In this document: positions 26,739 through 34,974 of the stretch, in pieces
How positions within the stretch are numbered: the stretch's first letter is position 1
How the letters are laid out: each line of letters opens with the position of its first letter
NCBI RefSeq assembly: GCF_003387615.1
Contig: NZ_QUNS01000003.1
Span: 62,001-126,000 of the forward strand
Length of the DNA: 64,000 nt
Source of the DNA: Tenacibaculum gallaicum
Lineage (GTDB): Bacteria; Bacteroidota; Bacteroidia; Flavobacteriales; Flavobacteriaceae
Reading direction: 5' to 3'
Program-made: the position numbers and the translations under genes
The notes under the pieces: model-generated
The model's input: the letters and a program-made list of their open reading frames with translations, nothing else
Database searches by the model: none
What the model was told of the DNA's origin: nothing

Positions 26739-27365
26739 TTAATCGATTTTATCTAATTCTTGTTGAAATTTTTCAAAAAACTGCCCAACATGATATCCAT
26801 CTACCAAAGCGTGGTTTACATTTACTGCTACTGGCATTAACATTTTATCATTTTCATGCTTTATTTTACCAAAAGCCAATTGAGGAACACTATCATTTTT
26901 GTTTCCTGAAAATGGTTCTTTATGACCTGTAAAACTTACCCAAGGAATTGCTGAAGAATGTATACACCCTAACGAATATCTAATAGGTAATAAATTAGTA
27001 GTATTTTGTATTCGTTCTTTTTCTTCTAGATAACTTTGGTTAAACGTTTCAAAATCTTCAGAATAATCAAAATAAGAAAAACCAAATGTTGTATCTGGTC
27101 TAGCAACAGTTGTTGATGCATTAATTACATCATAAATTGTAACTTTATCTCCTTCTATTCTGTATTTAAAGTTTTCAACGGCATTTATAGCTCTCATACA
27201 AGCATGAAAATACCGAACAAAAAAAGATTGATTTTTATCTTTTGCCGATTGATAAGTTTTAGACACATCTACATCTGCTACTAAACCAAAAGTTGGATCT
27301 GCTAAAGCCCTAAAATGTTTAAAAAGTTCTTTTCTATTCCAGTTTTCAATATCTAGATATCTCAT
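26739..27365 (-). CDS. Chloramphenicol acetyltransferase-fold protein
   Basis: A 208-residue protein of the type A CAT family. The catalytic histidine motif appears as VNHALVDGYHVGQFF near the C-terminus, and WVSFTGHKEPFSG with KNDSVPQLAFGKIK lie where CAT has its substrate and CoA segments. FKHFRALADPTFGLVADVDV at the N-terminus is also typical. Chromosomal flavobacterial homologues are common and their substrate is mostly unproven, so resistance should not be assumed. The ATG touches the stop of the upstream HAD gene, and the kdsB-HAD-acetyltransferase genes form a coupled run. Confidence 0.85.
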   Translation of the reverse strand: MRYLDIENWNRKELFKHFRALADPTFGLVADVDVSKTYQSAKDKNQSFFVRYFHACMRAINAVENFKYRIEGDKVTIYDVINASTTVARPDTTFGFSYFDYSEDFETFNQSYLEEKERIQNTTNLLPIRYSLGCIHSSAIPWVSFTGHKEPFSGNKNDSVPQLAFGKIKHENDKMLMPVAVNVNHALVDGYHVGQFFEKFQQELDKID

Positions 27366-28058
27366 CTATAAAAACTTTAATACATCTGTAATACTAGATA
27401 CTGTTTTATAAATATCTGATTTTTGTTCTTCATTTACTTCTTCATGCGCCCATGTTGTATGAAATGGAACATGAATTGCGGTAGCCCCAATTTCAATTAA
27501 TGGCAGTACATCTGATTTTAATGAGTTACCTATCATTAAAAATTCTGAAGGATCAATTTCTAACCGTTTTACTAGTTTTTTATAATCGGATTTTTTCTTC
27601 TCACTCATCACCTCTGTATGATGAAAATATTTTAAAATACCTGATTTAGCCAACTTACGCTCTTGATCTAACAAATCTCCTTTTGTAGCTACAATTAACT
27701 TATATTTTCCTTGTAGTTCTTGTAAGACCTCTTCTACTCCATCTAATAATTCTATTGGTTTTTCTAACATCTCTTTTCCTATCTCAAGAATGGTTTCCAT
27801 TTTTTTAGGACTGATTTTATAGTTAGAAATTTCTAGAGCACATTCAACCATAGACAACATAAAACCTTTTACACCGTAACCGTAAATTTTAAGGTTTTCT
27901 ATTTCCTTTTTAAATAATTCTTGATGAATTTTATTTTCTGTTTCGTAATCAGACAGCAATCGAGCAAAATCATCTTCAGCATCACGAAAGTAAGTTTCGT
28001 TTACCCAAAGTGTATCGTCTGCATCAAAAGATATTATTTTAACATTATTCATTTTCAA
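27366..28058 (-). CDS. HAD superfamily hydrolase
   Basis: A 230-residue phosphatase-like protein. Motif I is [10 protein letters not shown] with nucleophile Asp12 and acid Asp14, motif II is LIVATKGD, motif III is the Lys in [13 protein letters not shown] and motif IV is [14 protein letters not shown]. The helical cap between motifs I and II (about residues 20-105) marks a C1-cap phosphatase. Substrate cannot be told. The start overlaps the end of kdsB by 14 bp (or 8 bp if the second Met is used), and the stop adjoins the acetyltransferase start. It is not the KdsC phosphatase, which has no such cap. Confidence 0.85.
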   Translation of the reverse strand: MKMNNVKIISFDADDTLWVNETYFRDAEDDFARLLSDYETENKIHQELFKKEIENLKIYGYGVKGFMLSMVECALEISNYKISPKKMETILEIGKEMLEKPIELLDGVEEVLQELQGKYKLIVATKGDLLDQERKLAKSGILKYFHHTEVMSEKKKSDYKKLVKRLEIDPSEFLMIGNSLKSDVLPLIEIGATAIHVPFHTTWAHEEVNEEQKSDIYKTVSSITDVLKFL

Positions 28059-28779
28059 GTTGTTTTATAGCTTTTTCTAAGTCTTCAGGAGTATCAATAC
28101 CAATACTTTCTACTGAAGTTTCTATCATTTTTATTTTTTTCCCTACTTCTAAGTATCGAATACATTCAATTTTTTCAGCAGCCTCTATTGGTGTCATAGC
28201 TGTATGATAAAAATCGATCAATGCTTCTTTTCTAAAGGCATAAACTCCTTTATGTTTATAGTAGTTTACAACTACCTCTTTATCTCGATGATACGGAATT
28301 ATACTTCTTGAAAAATAGATTGCAAAATCATTTGTATCGGTAATTACCTTTACATTATTAGGGTTTTGAATATCTTCTTCATTCATCATTTTTACTTTTA
28401 ACGACGCTAAATCAATTTCTTTTTGAGTATCAGATTTAAAAACGCTAATTAATTTAGATAACGAAACGGTATCAATAAAAGGTTCGTCTCCTTGTACGTT
28501 TACCACAATATCTACATCTAGATTTTCAACGGCTTCTGCAATTCTATCTGAGCCACATTCATGTTCTTTTTGGCTCATTAACACCTTACCTCCTACTTTT
28601 TCTATAGAATTATAAATTACTTCGGAATCGGTTACCACGTATACTTCATCAAACAAGTTGGCTTTTACTGCAGCCTCATAAGTTCTTACAATTACAGGTT
28701 TTCCACCTAAATCTTTCATTAATTTCCCTGGAAAACGCGATGCACTATAACGTGCAGGAATCATTGCTATTATCTTCAT
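28045..28779 (-). CDS. kdsB: 3-deoxy-manno-octulosonate cytidylyltransferase
   Basis: Activates Kdo as CMP-Kdo for the inner core of lipopolysaccharide. I start it at ATG 28779 ([19 protein letters not shown]), nine codons inside the longest frame, because this gives the family's exact N-terminus, and the upstream part would overlap the promoter. The resulting 244-residue length is normal. Motifs include [19 protein letters not shown] (CTP-binding), [11 protein letters not shown] (Mg and substrate binding) and [10 protein letters not shown] near the C-terminus. Regulation: a TATCTTTG element (28804-28811, minus strand) lies 25 bp upstream of the start. Cytosolic. Confidence 0.95.
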   Translation of the reverse strand: MKIIAMIPARYSASRFPGKLMKDLGGKPVIVRTYEAAVKANLFDEVYVVTDSEVIYNSIEKVGGKVLMSQKEHECGSDRIAEAVENLDVDIVVNVQGDEPFIDTVSLSKLISVFKSDTQKEIDLASLKVKMMNEEDIQNPNNVKVITDTNDFAIYFSRSIIPYHRDKEVVVNYYKHKGVYAFRKEALIDFYHTAMTPIEAAEKIECIRYLEVGKKIKMIETSVESIGIDTPEDLEKAIKQLENE

Positions 28780-28885
28780 AAATAATACTAAGTGTTTACG
28801 TATCAAAGATACATATTTAAACTGCTATCATAAAAACCGATAAAACTCACATTGACAAAATTTTAACATTAATTAATTTTTGATT

Positions 28886-28918
28886 TTGTTCAATTATTAA
28901 AAACTTTTACTACTTTTG
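28886..28918 (+). promoter_or_regulatory. Bacteroidete-type promoter of the leader region
   Basis: TTG (28886-28888) and TACTTTTG (28911-28918) are spaced by 22 nt, fitting TTG-N19-23-TAnnTTTG. Transcription would begin about at 28925, immediately before the short ORF at 28926. Confidence 0.75.
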
Positions 28919-28925
28919 GGTTCTT

Positions 28926-29060
28926 ATGAAAACGCTTTTAGGCACATACACATTTATTTTCAACACAATCAATTCGATTATGTGTACAGCCCGCATGCAT
29001 AAACAGTATGTATACGTACCTAAAAGCACCCAAAGAAACAGAATTAAACATCGATTTTAA
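28926..29060 (+). CDS. Short leader ORF, 44 codons
   Basis: Begins at an ATG a few bases after the promoter and would encode MKTLLGTYTFIFNTINSI followed by a basic, arginine-rich C-terminal half. No signal peptide, no similarity recognised. It covers arms 1 and 2 of the candidate attenuator and stops 29 nt before arm 3, the usual geometry of a leader peptide gene. It has no run of one amino acid, although Leu-Leu-Gly codons fall in arm 1. It may be an accidental frame across a structured RNA. The alternative is that the RNA itself is the product. Confidence 0.35.
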   Translation: MKTLLGTYTFIFNTINSIMCTARMHKQYVYVPKSTQRNRIKHRF

Positions 29061-29111
29061 ATAATCAATTTTAATATAAACTTAACCAAGGTGCTTTTTT
29101 AAAAAAGCACC
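28934..29111 (+). promoter_or_regulatory. Candidate transcription attenuator with mutually exclusive stems
   Basis: Arm 1 is GCTTTTAGG (28934-28942). Arm 2 contains CCTAAAAGC (29019-29027) and AAAAGCACC (29022-29030). Arm 3 is GGTGCTTTTTT (29090-29100) and arm 4 is AAAAAAGCACC (29101-29111). Arms 1 and 2 pair over 9 bp, arms 2 and 3 pair over 9 bp, and arms 3 and 4 pair over 11 bp as a terminator. Pairing 2 with 3 would block the terminator and pairing 1 with 2 would restore it. Between arms 1 and 2 lies another hairpin at 28963-28983. This is a reading of the sequence; no Rfam family was recognised. Confidence 0.45.
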
Positions 29112-29118
29112 TTTTTTT
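29090..29118 (+). terminator. Intrinsic terminator inside the leader
   Basis: A perfect palindrome of 11 bp per side (29090-29111) is followed by seven T on the plus strand. It stands 30 bp before the next ATG, so it ends the leader transcript unless antiterminated. Confidence 0.85.
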
Positions 29119-29147
29119 ATTTACTAATATTTTAAATTTTAAACATT

Positions 29148-29261
29148 ATGAACACTTTTAAGTATCGAAATTCAATTAGAAAACACGTAACCTCAACTGT
29201 AATGTACTCAGTACAAAATCCATTTTACAGAGATCCTGAATTACTAATACTTAATCCTTAA
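29148..29261 (+). CDS. Short ORF of 37 codons upstream of the hotdog-like gene
   Basis: Starts MNTFKYRNSIRKHVTSTVMY and ends LLILNP, basic at the N-terminus. It lies between the leader terminator and the 117-residue gene, 7 bp before that gene's ATG, on the same strand. The tight spacing suggests a translated upstream ORF or small protein. There is no recognised family and nothing beyond spacing to prove expression. Confidence 0.4.
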   Translation: MNTFKYRNSIRKHVTSTVMYSVQNPFYRDPELLILNP

Positions 29262-29268
29262 AATTATC

Positions 29269-29622
29269 ATGAAAACACTAAACATCACATCAAACAGTCA
29301 GCCTAATCAATTCATAGTTAACAAAAAACAGGTTAGCAAAAACAAAGTGCTAAAAGCTTCAGTTTTATACGATAAAATTGAATCTAGTGCAAACACTTCT
29401 TTAGGCTTTTACCCAGATTCTTCTAATTTTAGTTTTAACAGTATCGAATTTGATCTGTTAGACAATGCCTACCTTAATGATAAACTTGTTATCAAAAACA
29501 ACATTAAAAAATTGAGTGATACTGAGGTTATTTTCAATATAACAGTATCTAAAAAAGAAGAAAAGAAACAAAATATTATTTGTACAGCTACTTTTGGCTA
29601 TACTATTAAAAAAGCGTCTTAA
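29269..29622 (+). CDS. Small protein, possibly hotdog-fold
   Basis: A 117-residue protein without signal peptide or membrane helix. The C-terminal half (LNDKLVIKNNIKKLSDTEVI, then FNITVSKKEEKK and ICTATFGYTI) has the alternating strand pattern of a hotdog thioesterase or dehydratase, in which a final strand often carries A-x-F-G-Y. The N-terminal half is not recognisable and the usual hotdog helix is unclear. The gene is downstream of the candidate attenuator and convergent with manA. Fold assignment is tentative and no function is claimed. Confidence 0.5.
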   Translation: MKTLNITSNSQPNQFIVNKKQVSKNKVLKASVLYDKIESSANTSLGFYPDSSNFSFNSIEFDLLDNAYLNDKLVIKNNIKKLSDTEVIFNITVSKKEEKKQNIICTATFGYTIKKAS

Positions 29623-29710
29623 TTATTTCTAAAAATTGATTTTACAATCAATTGAGCAATCGTTAAGTTAGTTTGGTTTGTTATAAGCTTAGGAGTTTGT
29701 TCTCTTAAGC

Positions 29711-30682
29711 TTATTTTATGTATGTTTCTAATAGCTCTGAAAGGCTTTCTGATAAAACTTCTACTTTCTCAATACATGCTGGTATCAAAATCGTTTCTCC
29801 TTTTCTTACAACTTCTTCTTGATCTTTATAGAAGAATGTTACTTCTCCTTCTACACACATGTAAATTATAAAACTATCTTTTTCAGATAAATCAATTCCT
29901 TTCTTTCCTTTTACAGGGAGTATATTCGTCGTAAAATAAGGACATGTGACTACTTGATTCGCTACATTTTCTTGTTTCACATAAGTTGTTTTATAAGAGC
30001 TTTCTGCTGAGAAGTCAATTGCTTTCAACGCTTTTTCAGTATGCAATTCTCGATAATTACCGTCAATATCTTTTCTATCCCAATCGTAAATTCGATAAGT
30101 TAAATCTGATGTCTGTTGAATTTCGGCAATTAATAAACCTGCTCCGATAGCATGCACTCTACCTGGTGGTACAAAATATACATCTCCTTTAGCCACTTTA
30201 TCAATATTTAAAATACTTAAAAGTGTTTTATTATTAAGATGTTGTATATACTCTTCTTTGCTTGAGTTTTCTTTAAATCCAATAATAATACTAGCTTCTT
30301 CGTCAGCTTGCATTACGTACCACATTTCAGTTTTTCCAAAGGATTCTTGAAGTCCTGCTAAATCATCATCAGGGTGTACCTGAATGCTTAATACCTCTTT
30401 GGCATCAATAAATTTTATTAATAACGGAAACTGCTTACCGAAAGTTTTATACACATAATCACCTACTAAATCGTACTTATACTCTTCTAAAAGACTTCGT
30501 AATGTTCTTCCTTTAAAAGCACCATTACTAACAATTGATTCATCTCCATCAACATCAGAAATCTCCCAGCTCTCTCCAATATTGGATCCGTCTGAGTTTT
30601 TATGAAGTAATTGGTTTAGTTTTTTTCCTCCCCAAATTTTTTGTTTTAAAATTGGAGTAAATCGTAGTAATTGGTTTATCAT
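29711..30682 (-). CDS. manA: Class I mannose-6-phosphate isomerase
   Basis: Interconverts mannose-6-P and fructose-6-P, feeding GDP-sugar synthesis. The 323-residue length matches the short Firmicutes/Bacteroidota form. Zinc and substrate residues lie in LSIQVHPDDDLAG, KTEMWYVMQADEEASIIIGF, GDVYFVPPGRVHAIGAGLLIAEIQQTSDLTYRIYDW (in two cupin halves). The catalytic Arg is expected in the latter segment. It is the last gene of an idi-queD-manA run on the minus strand, with gaps of 1-3 bp. Cytosolic. Confidence 0.92.
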   Translation of the reverse strand: MINQLLRFTPILKQKIWGGKKLNQLLHKNSDGSNIGESWEISDVDGDESIVSNGAFKGRTLRSLLEEYKYDLVGDYVYKTFGKQFPLLIKFIDAKEVLSIQVHPDDDLAGLQESFGKTEMWYVMQADEEASIIIGFKENSSKEEYIQHLNNKTLLSILNIDKVAKGDVYFVPPGRVHAIGAGLLIAEIQQTSDLTYRIYDWDRKDIDGNYRELHTEKALKAIDFSAESSYKTTYVKQENVANQVVTCPYFTTNILPVKGKKGIDLSEKDSFIIYMCVEGEVTFFYKDQEEVVRKGETILIPACIEKVEVLSESLSELLETYIK

Positions 30683-30685
30683 AGA

Positions 30686-31099
30686 TTATGCACCTCTATA
30701 AGTTACGTAGTTTCTTGGAGTTTCGTATAATGTAACTTCTAAGTCTAATTTTTCTGGAATACTTACACGTAACTTATTATAAATTACCACTGATATATTT
30801 TCTACTGTAGGGTTAACATCCTTAAACTCCTCTACTTCAATATTTAAGTTTTTATGATCTAAAACATCTTCTACTTTCAATTTAATTAAATCTTTCAACT
30901 TGCCTAAATCATATACATACCCTGTTTCTTGGTCTACTTCACCAGTTAATGAAATAATTAACTCATAATTATGACCATGGTAATTAGGATTGCTACACTT
31001 ACCAAAAACCTCATAATTTTTTTCATCAGACCATTTAGGGTTAAATAACCTGTGGGCGGCATTAAAATGTGCTTTTCTATGAACTGTTACTTTAGGCAT
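30686..31099 (-). CDS. queD: 6-carboxytetrahydropterin synthase / PTPS-family protein
   Basis: A 137-residue T-fold enzyme. The zinc ligands are visible as His16 in HFNAAHRLFN and His41/His43 in YHGHNYEL, and Cys35 in GKCSNPNYHGH is the catalytic cysteine. It turns dihydroneopterin triphosphate to 6-carboxytetrahydropterin in queuosine precursor synthesis. Members close to eukaryotic 6-pyruvoyltetrahydropterin synthase share the same motifs, so the exact product is not certain. The gene is separated from idi by 1 bp and from manA by 3 bp, indicating one transcript of functionally unrelated genes. Confidence 0.88.
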   Translation of the reverse strand: MPKVTVHRKAHFNAAHRLFNPKWSDEKNYEVFGKCSNPNYHGHNYELIISLTGEVDQETGYVYDLGKLKDLIKLKVEDVLDHKNLNIEVEEFKDVNPTVENISVVIYNKLRVSIPEKLDLEVTLYETPRNYVTYRGA

Positions 31100-31100
31100 A

Positions 31101-31622
31101 TTAAATATACTTAGATATTTTATCGTAAGATTCTTTAAAAATTATTTTAAACCAAGCTGTATATTCTTCAGGATGATTTTTTATATCATTTTTTACCTCT
31201 ACTAAAGGCATCCATTTATACGATGCTACTTCTTCAGGGTTTACAATAGGTTCGTCGTTAAATCGACCAATCATTACATGATCATATTCATGTTCCGTTA
31301 AACCATTGTCAAACGGTGCTTTATAAATGAAAGAAAACACCTCTTTTAGCTCACATGAAAACCCCATTTCTTCCTGTAACCTACGTTTTCCAGCTTCGAT
31401 ATTAGACTCACCATCTCTTTGGTGTGAACAACAAGTATTCGTCCATAATAAAGGAGAATGGTACTTCTCAGCAGCACGTTGTTGTAACATTAGTTCATTT
31501 TTATCATTAAAAACAAATACTGAAAATGCTCTATGCAACAAAGCTTTTTCGTGTGCTTCTATTTTTTCCATTAACCCTATCGGATTGTCTTGCTGATCAA
31601 CTAAAATTACTTGTTCTTTCAT
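31101..31622 (-). CDS. idi: Isopentenyl-diphosphate delta-isomerase, type 1
   Basis: Converts isopentenyl to dimethylallyl diphosphate for isoprenoid synthesis. A 173-residue Nudix-fold protein: LLHRAFSVFVFN, LWTNTCCSHQRDGES with the catalytic Cys, and the Nudix-like AGKRRLQEEMGFS. Metal ligands include the His of SHQRDGES and the Glu residues of the EEMG box. It has its own minus-strand promoter (31642-31672) back to back with that of prfC. It is the first gene of the idi-queD-manA unit. Cytosolic. Confidence 0.95.
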   Translation of the reverse strand: MKEQVILVDQQDNPIGLMEKIEAHEKALLHRAFSVFVFNDKNELMLQQRAAEKYHSPLLWTNTCCSHQRDGESNIEAGKRRLQEEMGFSCELKEVFSFIYKAPFDNGLTEHEYDHVMIGRFNDEPIVNPEEVASYKWMPLVEVKNDIKNHPEEYTAWFKIIFKESYDKISKYI

Positions 31623-31641
31623 CTAGAAAATTTACGAAAAG

Positions 31642-31672
31642 CAAACTTACAAAATTGAGACCAGTTCAACAA
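31642..31672 (-). promoter_or_regulatory. Bacteroidete-type promoter of idi-queD-manA
   Basis: On the minus strand TTG (31672-31670) and TAAGTTTG (31649-31642) are spaced by 20 nt. The idi start is 20 bp downstream of the -7 element. It lies back to back with the prfC promoter. Confidence 0.65.
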
Positions 31673-31682
31673 TTAAAACCTT

Positions 31683-31712
31683 TTGAACAGTTCGCTTTAA
31701 AATGTATCTTTG
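31683..31712 (+). promoter_or_regulatory. Bacteroidete-type promoter of prfC
   Basis: TTG (31683-31685) and TATCTTTG (31705-31712) are exactly 19 nt apart, the consensus spacing. The prfC ATG is 19 bp downstream. Confidence 0.85.
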
Positions 31713-31730
31713 CAACCTTAAAATTTATAG

Positions 31731-33317
31731 ATGAGTTTTTTAGAGGAAATACAGAAGAGACGTACATTCGGAATTATATCACACCCTGATGCTGGTAAAA
31801 CTACCTTAACTGAAAAGTTATTACTTTTTGGTGGGGCAATTCAAGAAGCCGGTGCGGTTAAAAATAATAAGATTAAAAAAGGAGCGACTTCCGATTTTAT
31901 GGAAATTGAGCGCCAACGTGGTATCTCTGTTGCTACTTCTGTATTAGCTTTTATTTATAAAGACAAGAAGATAAATATTCTTGACACCCCTGGTCATAAG
32001 GATTTTGCTGAAGATACTTTTAGAACGTTAACTGCTGTAGATAGTGTTATTGTGGTTATTGATGTTGCAAAAGGAGTTGAGGAACAAACCGAAAAGTTAG
32101 TAGAGGTTTGTCGCATGCGAAAAATTCCAATGATTGTTTTCATTAACAAGTTAGACCGTGAAGGTAAAGACGCTTTTGATTTATTAGATGAAGTTGAGCA
32201 AAAACTAGGTTTAAAAGTAACTCCTTTAAGTTTCCCTATTGGAATGGGATACGATTTTAAAGGAATCTATAATATTTGGGGAAAGAAATTAAATATCTTC
32301 TCTGGAGATAATAAACAAACTATTTCTGAAGGGGTGGAATTTGATGACATCGATAACCCTGAATTAGACAAAATAGTTGGTGAAGATGCTGCAAACACTC
32401 TTCGTGAAGAATTGGAGTTAGTGAATGAAGTATATCCAAGTTTTGATCAAAATGAATACCTAAGCGGTTCACTTCAACCTGTTTTATTTGGTTCTGCCTT
32501 AAATAATTTTGGAGTAAAAGAATTACTAGATTGCTTTATTGATATTGCTCCAAATCCGCAACCAAAACAAGCAGAAGAGCGTTTAGTAGACTCTAAAGAA
32601 GAAAAACTTACAGGGTTTGTATTTAAAATTCATGCAAACATGGACCCTAAGCACCGTGACCGTTTGGCTTTCGTGAAGATTGTATCAGGTACTTTTAAAA
32701 GAAACACTCCTTACCTACACGTTCGTAACAGTAAAAAAGTAAAATTTTCCAGCCCGAATGCCTTTTTTGCTGAAAAGAAAGAAATCGTAGATGAATCTTT
32801 CCCTGGTGATATTGTAGGATTACATGATACGGGTAATTTTAAAATTGGAGATACTTTAACAGAAGGCGAACAACTAAGCTTCAAAGGAATTCCTAGTTTC
32901 TCTCCAGAGCATTTCCGTTATGTAAACAATGCCGACCCAATGAAGGCTAAACAATTATATAAAGGTTTAGATCAATTAATGGATGAGGGTGTTGCGCAAT
33001 TATTTACGATGGAAATGAACGGGCGTAGAATTGTAGGAACCGTGGGAGCACTTCAATACGAAGTAATTCAATATCGTTTAGAGCATGAATACGGAGCTAA
33101 GTGTTCGTATGAAAATATTGCTGTACATAAAGCTTGTTGGGTTGAACCAGAAGACCCTAAAAATGAAGAATTCAAAGAGTTTAAACGTGTAAAACAACGT
33201 TATTTAGCTAAAGACAAACAAGGTCAGCTAGTGTTTTTAGCCGACTCTCCATTTACCATACAAATGACTCAAAGTAAATATCCAACAGTAAAATTACATT
33301 TCACTAGTGAATTTTAA
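31731..33317 (+). CDS. prfC: Peptide chain release factor 3
   Basis: A translational GTPase that removes RF1/RF2 from the ribosome after termination. The 528 residues show the G1 motif GIISHPDAGKTTL, switch GISVATSV, the G3 DTPGHKDFAED, the G4 INKLDREGKD, and RF3-specific domains 2 and 3 with NADPMKAKQLYKGLDQL. Length and start are typical. A consensus promoter precedes it. The gene overlaps the next gene's GTG start by 11 bp, an unexpected coupling to an envelope protein. Cytosolic. Confidence 0.97.
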   Translation: MSFLEEIQKRRTFGIISHPDAGKTTLTEKLLLFGGAIQEAGAVKNNKIKKGATSDFMEIERQRGISVATSVLAFIYKDKKINILDTPGHKDFAEDTFRTLTAVDSVIVVIDVAKGVEEQTEKLVEVCRMRKIPMIVFINKLDREGKDAFDLLDEVEQKLGLKVTPLSFPIGMGYDFKGIYNIWGKKLNIFSGDNKQTISEGVEFDDIDNPELDKIVGEDAANTLREELELVNEVYPSFDQNEYLSGSLQPVLFGSALNNFGVKELLDCFIDIAPNPQPKQAEERLVDSKEEKLTGFVFKIHANMDPKHRDRLAFVKIVSGTFKRNTPYLHVRNSKKVKFSSPNAFFAEKKEIVDESFPGDIVGLHDTGNFKIGDTLTEGEQLSFKGIPSFSPEHFRYVNNADPMKAKQLYKGLDQLMDEGVAQLFTMEMNGRRIVGTVGALQYEVIQYRLEHEYGAKCSYENIAVHKACWVEPEDPKNEEFKEFKRVKQRYLAKDKQGQLVFLADSPFTIQMTQSKYPTVKLHFTSEF

Positions 33318-34860
33318 GAAGCACTACATATTCTCTTTTCTTTTCTCTCTTTTCTCCATTCTAATCTACAGTCAAGAGAATTTATCAAGTTTACAAGGAA
33401 AAGAGTTACACAATAAAGTTCGTTTGAATTTTATCCCTGTTGAAATGCCTTCGGATAAATTTCCAAACCTAAAATCAACCATGGGATTAGCAGGTATACA
33501 CTATCAAATTCCAATTAACGATTGGTTGTATGGTGGCGCAGGATTTCATTTTGCTGTAACAGGTGACCAAGGAGGATTATTTACGTTAGGTGCTGAATTA
33601 GGAATAAATAAACAACTATACAAAAACTTATATATAGATGCTAACTTCCATTTTGGTGGCGGTGGTGGATATCGTTACTTAGTAAATGATGGTGGGTTTA
33701 TCAATCCAAATATCGGATTACAATATAAAAAGAATGATTACTCCTTCGGAATACAATACAGTCATGTTAACTTTTTATCAGGAGAAATTAAAAGTAACTC
33801 GGTTTCTTTCTTTGTAGAAATACCTAGTATTTTACGTTTTACTGATTATGACAAAGCTCATCAAGATTTTGTAGCAGATAACTTGTCTCCTGATAGTTTC
33901 TGGAGTAAACCTGTAGTTAAAAATGAACAACAAATTCGTTTTGATTTCTTTAAACCTATCGGTAATTCAAAAAAAGATAATGGTGATGACTTAAATGAAA
34001 TGCTATATGTTATTGGTTTTGAGTATCAGAAATATTTAAACGAAAACACCTTCTTATTTGCACATACCGATGCTATTTATAGAGGGTTACGTGCTGGTTT
34101 TATGGATTTATTTGTTGGTGCTGGGTATCACCCATACCAATCAAAATACATTAATATTTTCGGGAAATTAGGTATTGGTGCTGCTGGTGGTCGTGTGGCT
34201 CCTGAAGGTGGGTTGATGATTTATCCTTCTGCTGGAATCGATTTAAAAATTTTTAAAAATATCGCTATCAGTGGTCATGGCGGATATTATCGTGCTATTG
34301 CAGGCGATTTAGAAGCGTATACTTTCGGGTTTGGTTTAAAATACTTCGGATTAAATGGCGGAACGTCTTCCGAAGAAAATAGTACTTATAGTACACAAGG
34401 TTTACGTTTAGAAATTCAAAATCAAAGCTATTTTGATGTTGCTAAAACGGATGATGTTTACAACGCTACTGAAATAGACTTACAATTAATTGGTCTTAAA
34501 GCTAACTACGATTTAAACAAATGGCTGTATATAGCAGGAGAAGCTAGTTTTGCCTATGATGGTCGTTCTGGGGGTTATGCTCACGGATTAGTTGGCGGAG
34601 GTATATATAGTCCTCGTTTCTTAAATAAAAAAATACGTGGTTTTATAGAAGTTATGGCTGGTGCTGGCGGCGGTGCAGGTGTTGATACCGACGAAGGAAT
34701 TATTATTCGTCCTACACTTGGTTTAAGTTATGATGTAGCGAATCAAGTTTCTATAATTGCTTCAGGAGGTAGATATTACTCTCCTTTTGGTAATGTAAAT
34801 GCAAATAATATTAACATAGGTTTAAGCTTTAACCTTTCAACTTTATCAGTAAAAAACTAA
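33307..34860 (+). CDS. Outer-membrane-like protein with repeated glycine-rich units
   Basis: A 517-residue exported protein of no recognised family. The GTG at 33307 overlaps prfC and gives a complete signal peptide (MNFKKHYIFSFLFSLFSIL, cleavage near YSQ). Three related segments recur, for instance FHFGGGGGYRYLVNDGGF, GKLGIGAAGGRVAPEGGLMI and VMAGAGGGAGVDTDEGIII, each followed by amphipathic strands ending in GL or GI. The pattern of alternating aromatic strands suggests an outer membrane barrel. The final strand ends LSFNLSTLSVKN. Function unknown. Confidence 0.65.
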   Translation: MNFKKHYIFSFLFSLFSILIYSQENLSSLQGKELHNKVRLNFIPVEMPSDKFPNLKSTMGLAGIHYQIPINDWLYGGAGFHFAVTGDQGGLFTLGAELGINKQLYKNLYIDANFHFGGGGGYRYLVNDGGFINPNIGLQYKKNDYSFGIQYSHVNFLSGEIKSNSVSFFVEIPSILRFTDYDKAHQDFVADNLSPDSFWSKPVVKNEQQIRFDFFKPIGNSKKDNGDDLNEMLYVIGFEYQKYLNENTFLFAHTDAIYRGLRAGFMDLFVGAGYHPYQSKYINIFGKLGIGAAGGRVAPEGGLMIYPSAGIDLKIFKNIAISGHGGYYRAIAGDLEAYTFGFGLKYFGLNGGTSSEENSTYSTQGLRLEIQNQSYFDVAKTDDVYNATEIDLQLIGLKANYDLNKWLYIAGEASFAYDGRSGGYAHGLVGGGIYSPRFLNKKIRGFIEVMAGAGGGAGVDTDEGIIIRPTLGLSYDVANQVSIIASGGRYYSPFGNVNANNINIGLSFNLSTLSVKN

Positions 34861-34974
34861 CTTTGTCATTGCTAAGAAAAACAATGATTTAGCTATTTTA
34901 ATAAAAAGATTCTTTTACCTAATATAATATATTTTGGATATTGGAATCGCGCAATATAAATAAACAAGAGAAAA

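Larger units (their letters stand above)
28780..29147. other. Intergenic region between divergent kdsB and the 29148 ORF
   Basis: This 368-bp stretch holds the kdsB promoter element on the minus strand and, on the plus strand, a consensus promoter, a 44-codon ORF, competing stem arms and a perfect terminator. Each is listed separately. Confidence 0.7.

Noticed and set aside
26739-27365. Acquired chloramphenicol resistance
   Set aside because: The gene is embedded in a kdsB-HAD run without mobile elements, and chromosomal CAT-fold proteins of flavobacteria often have other substrates.
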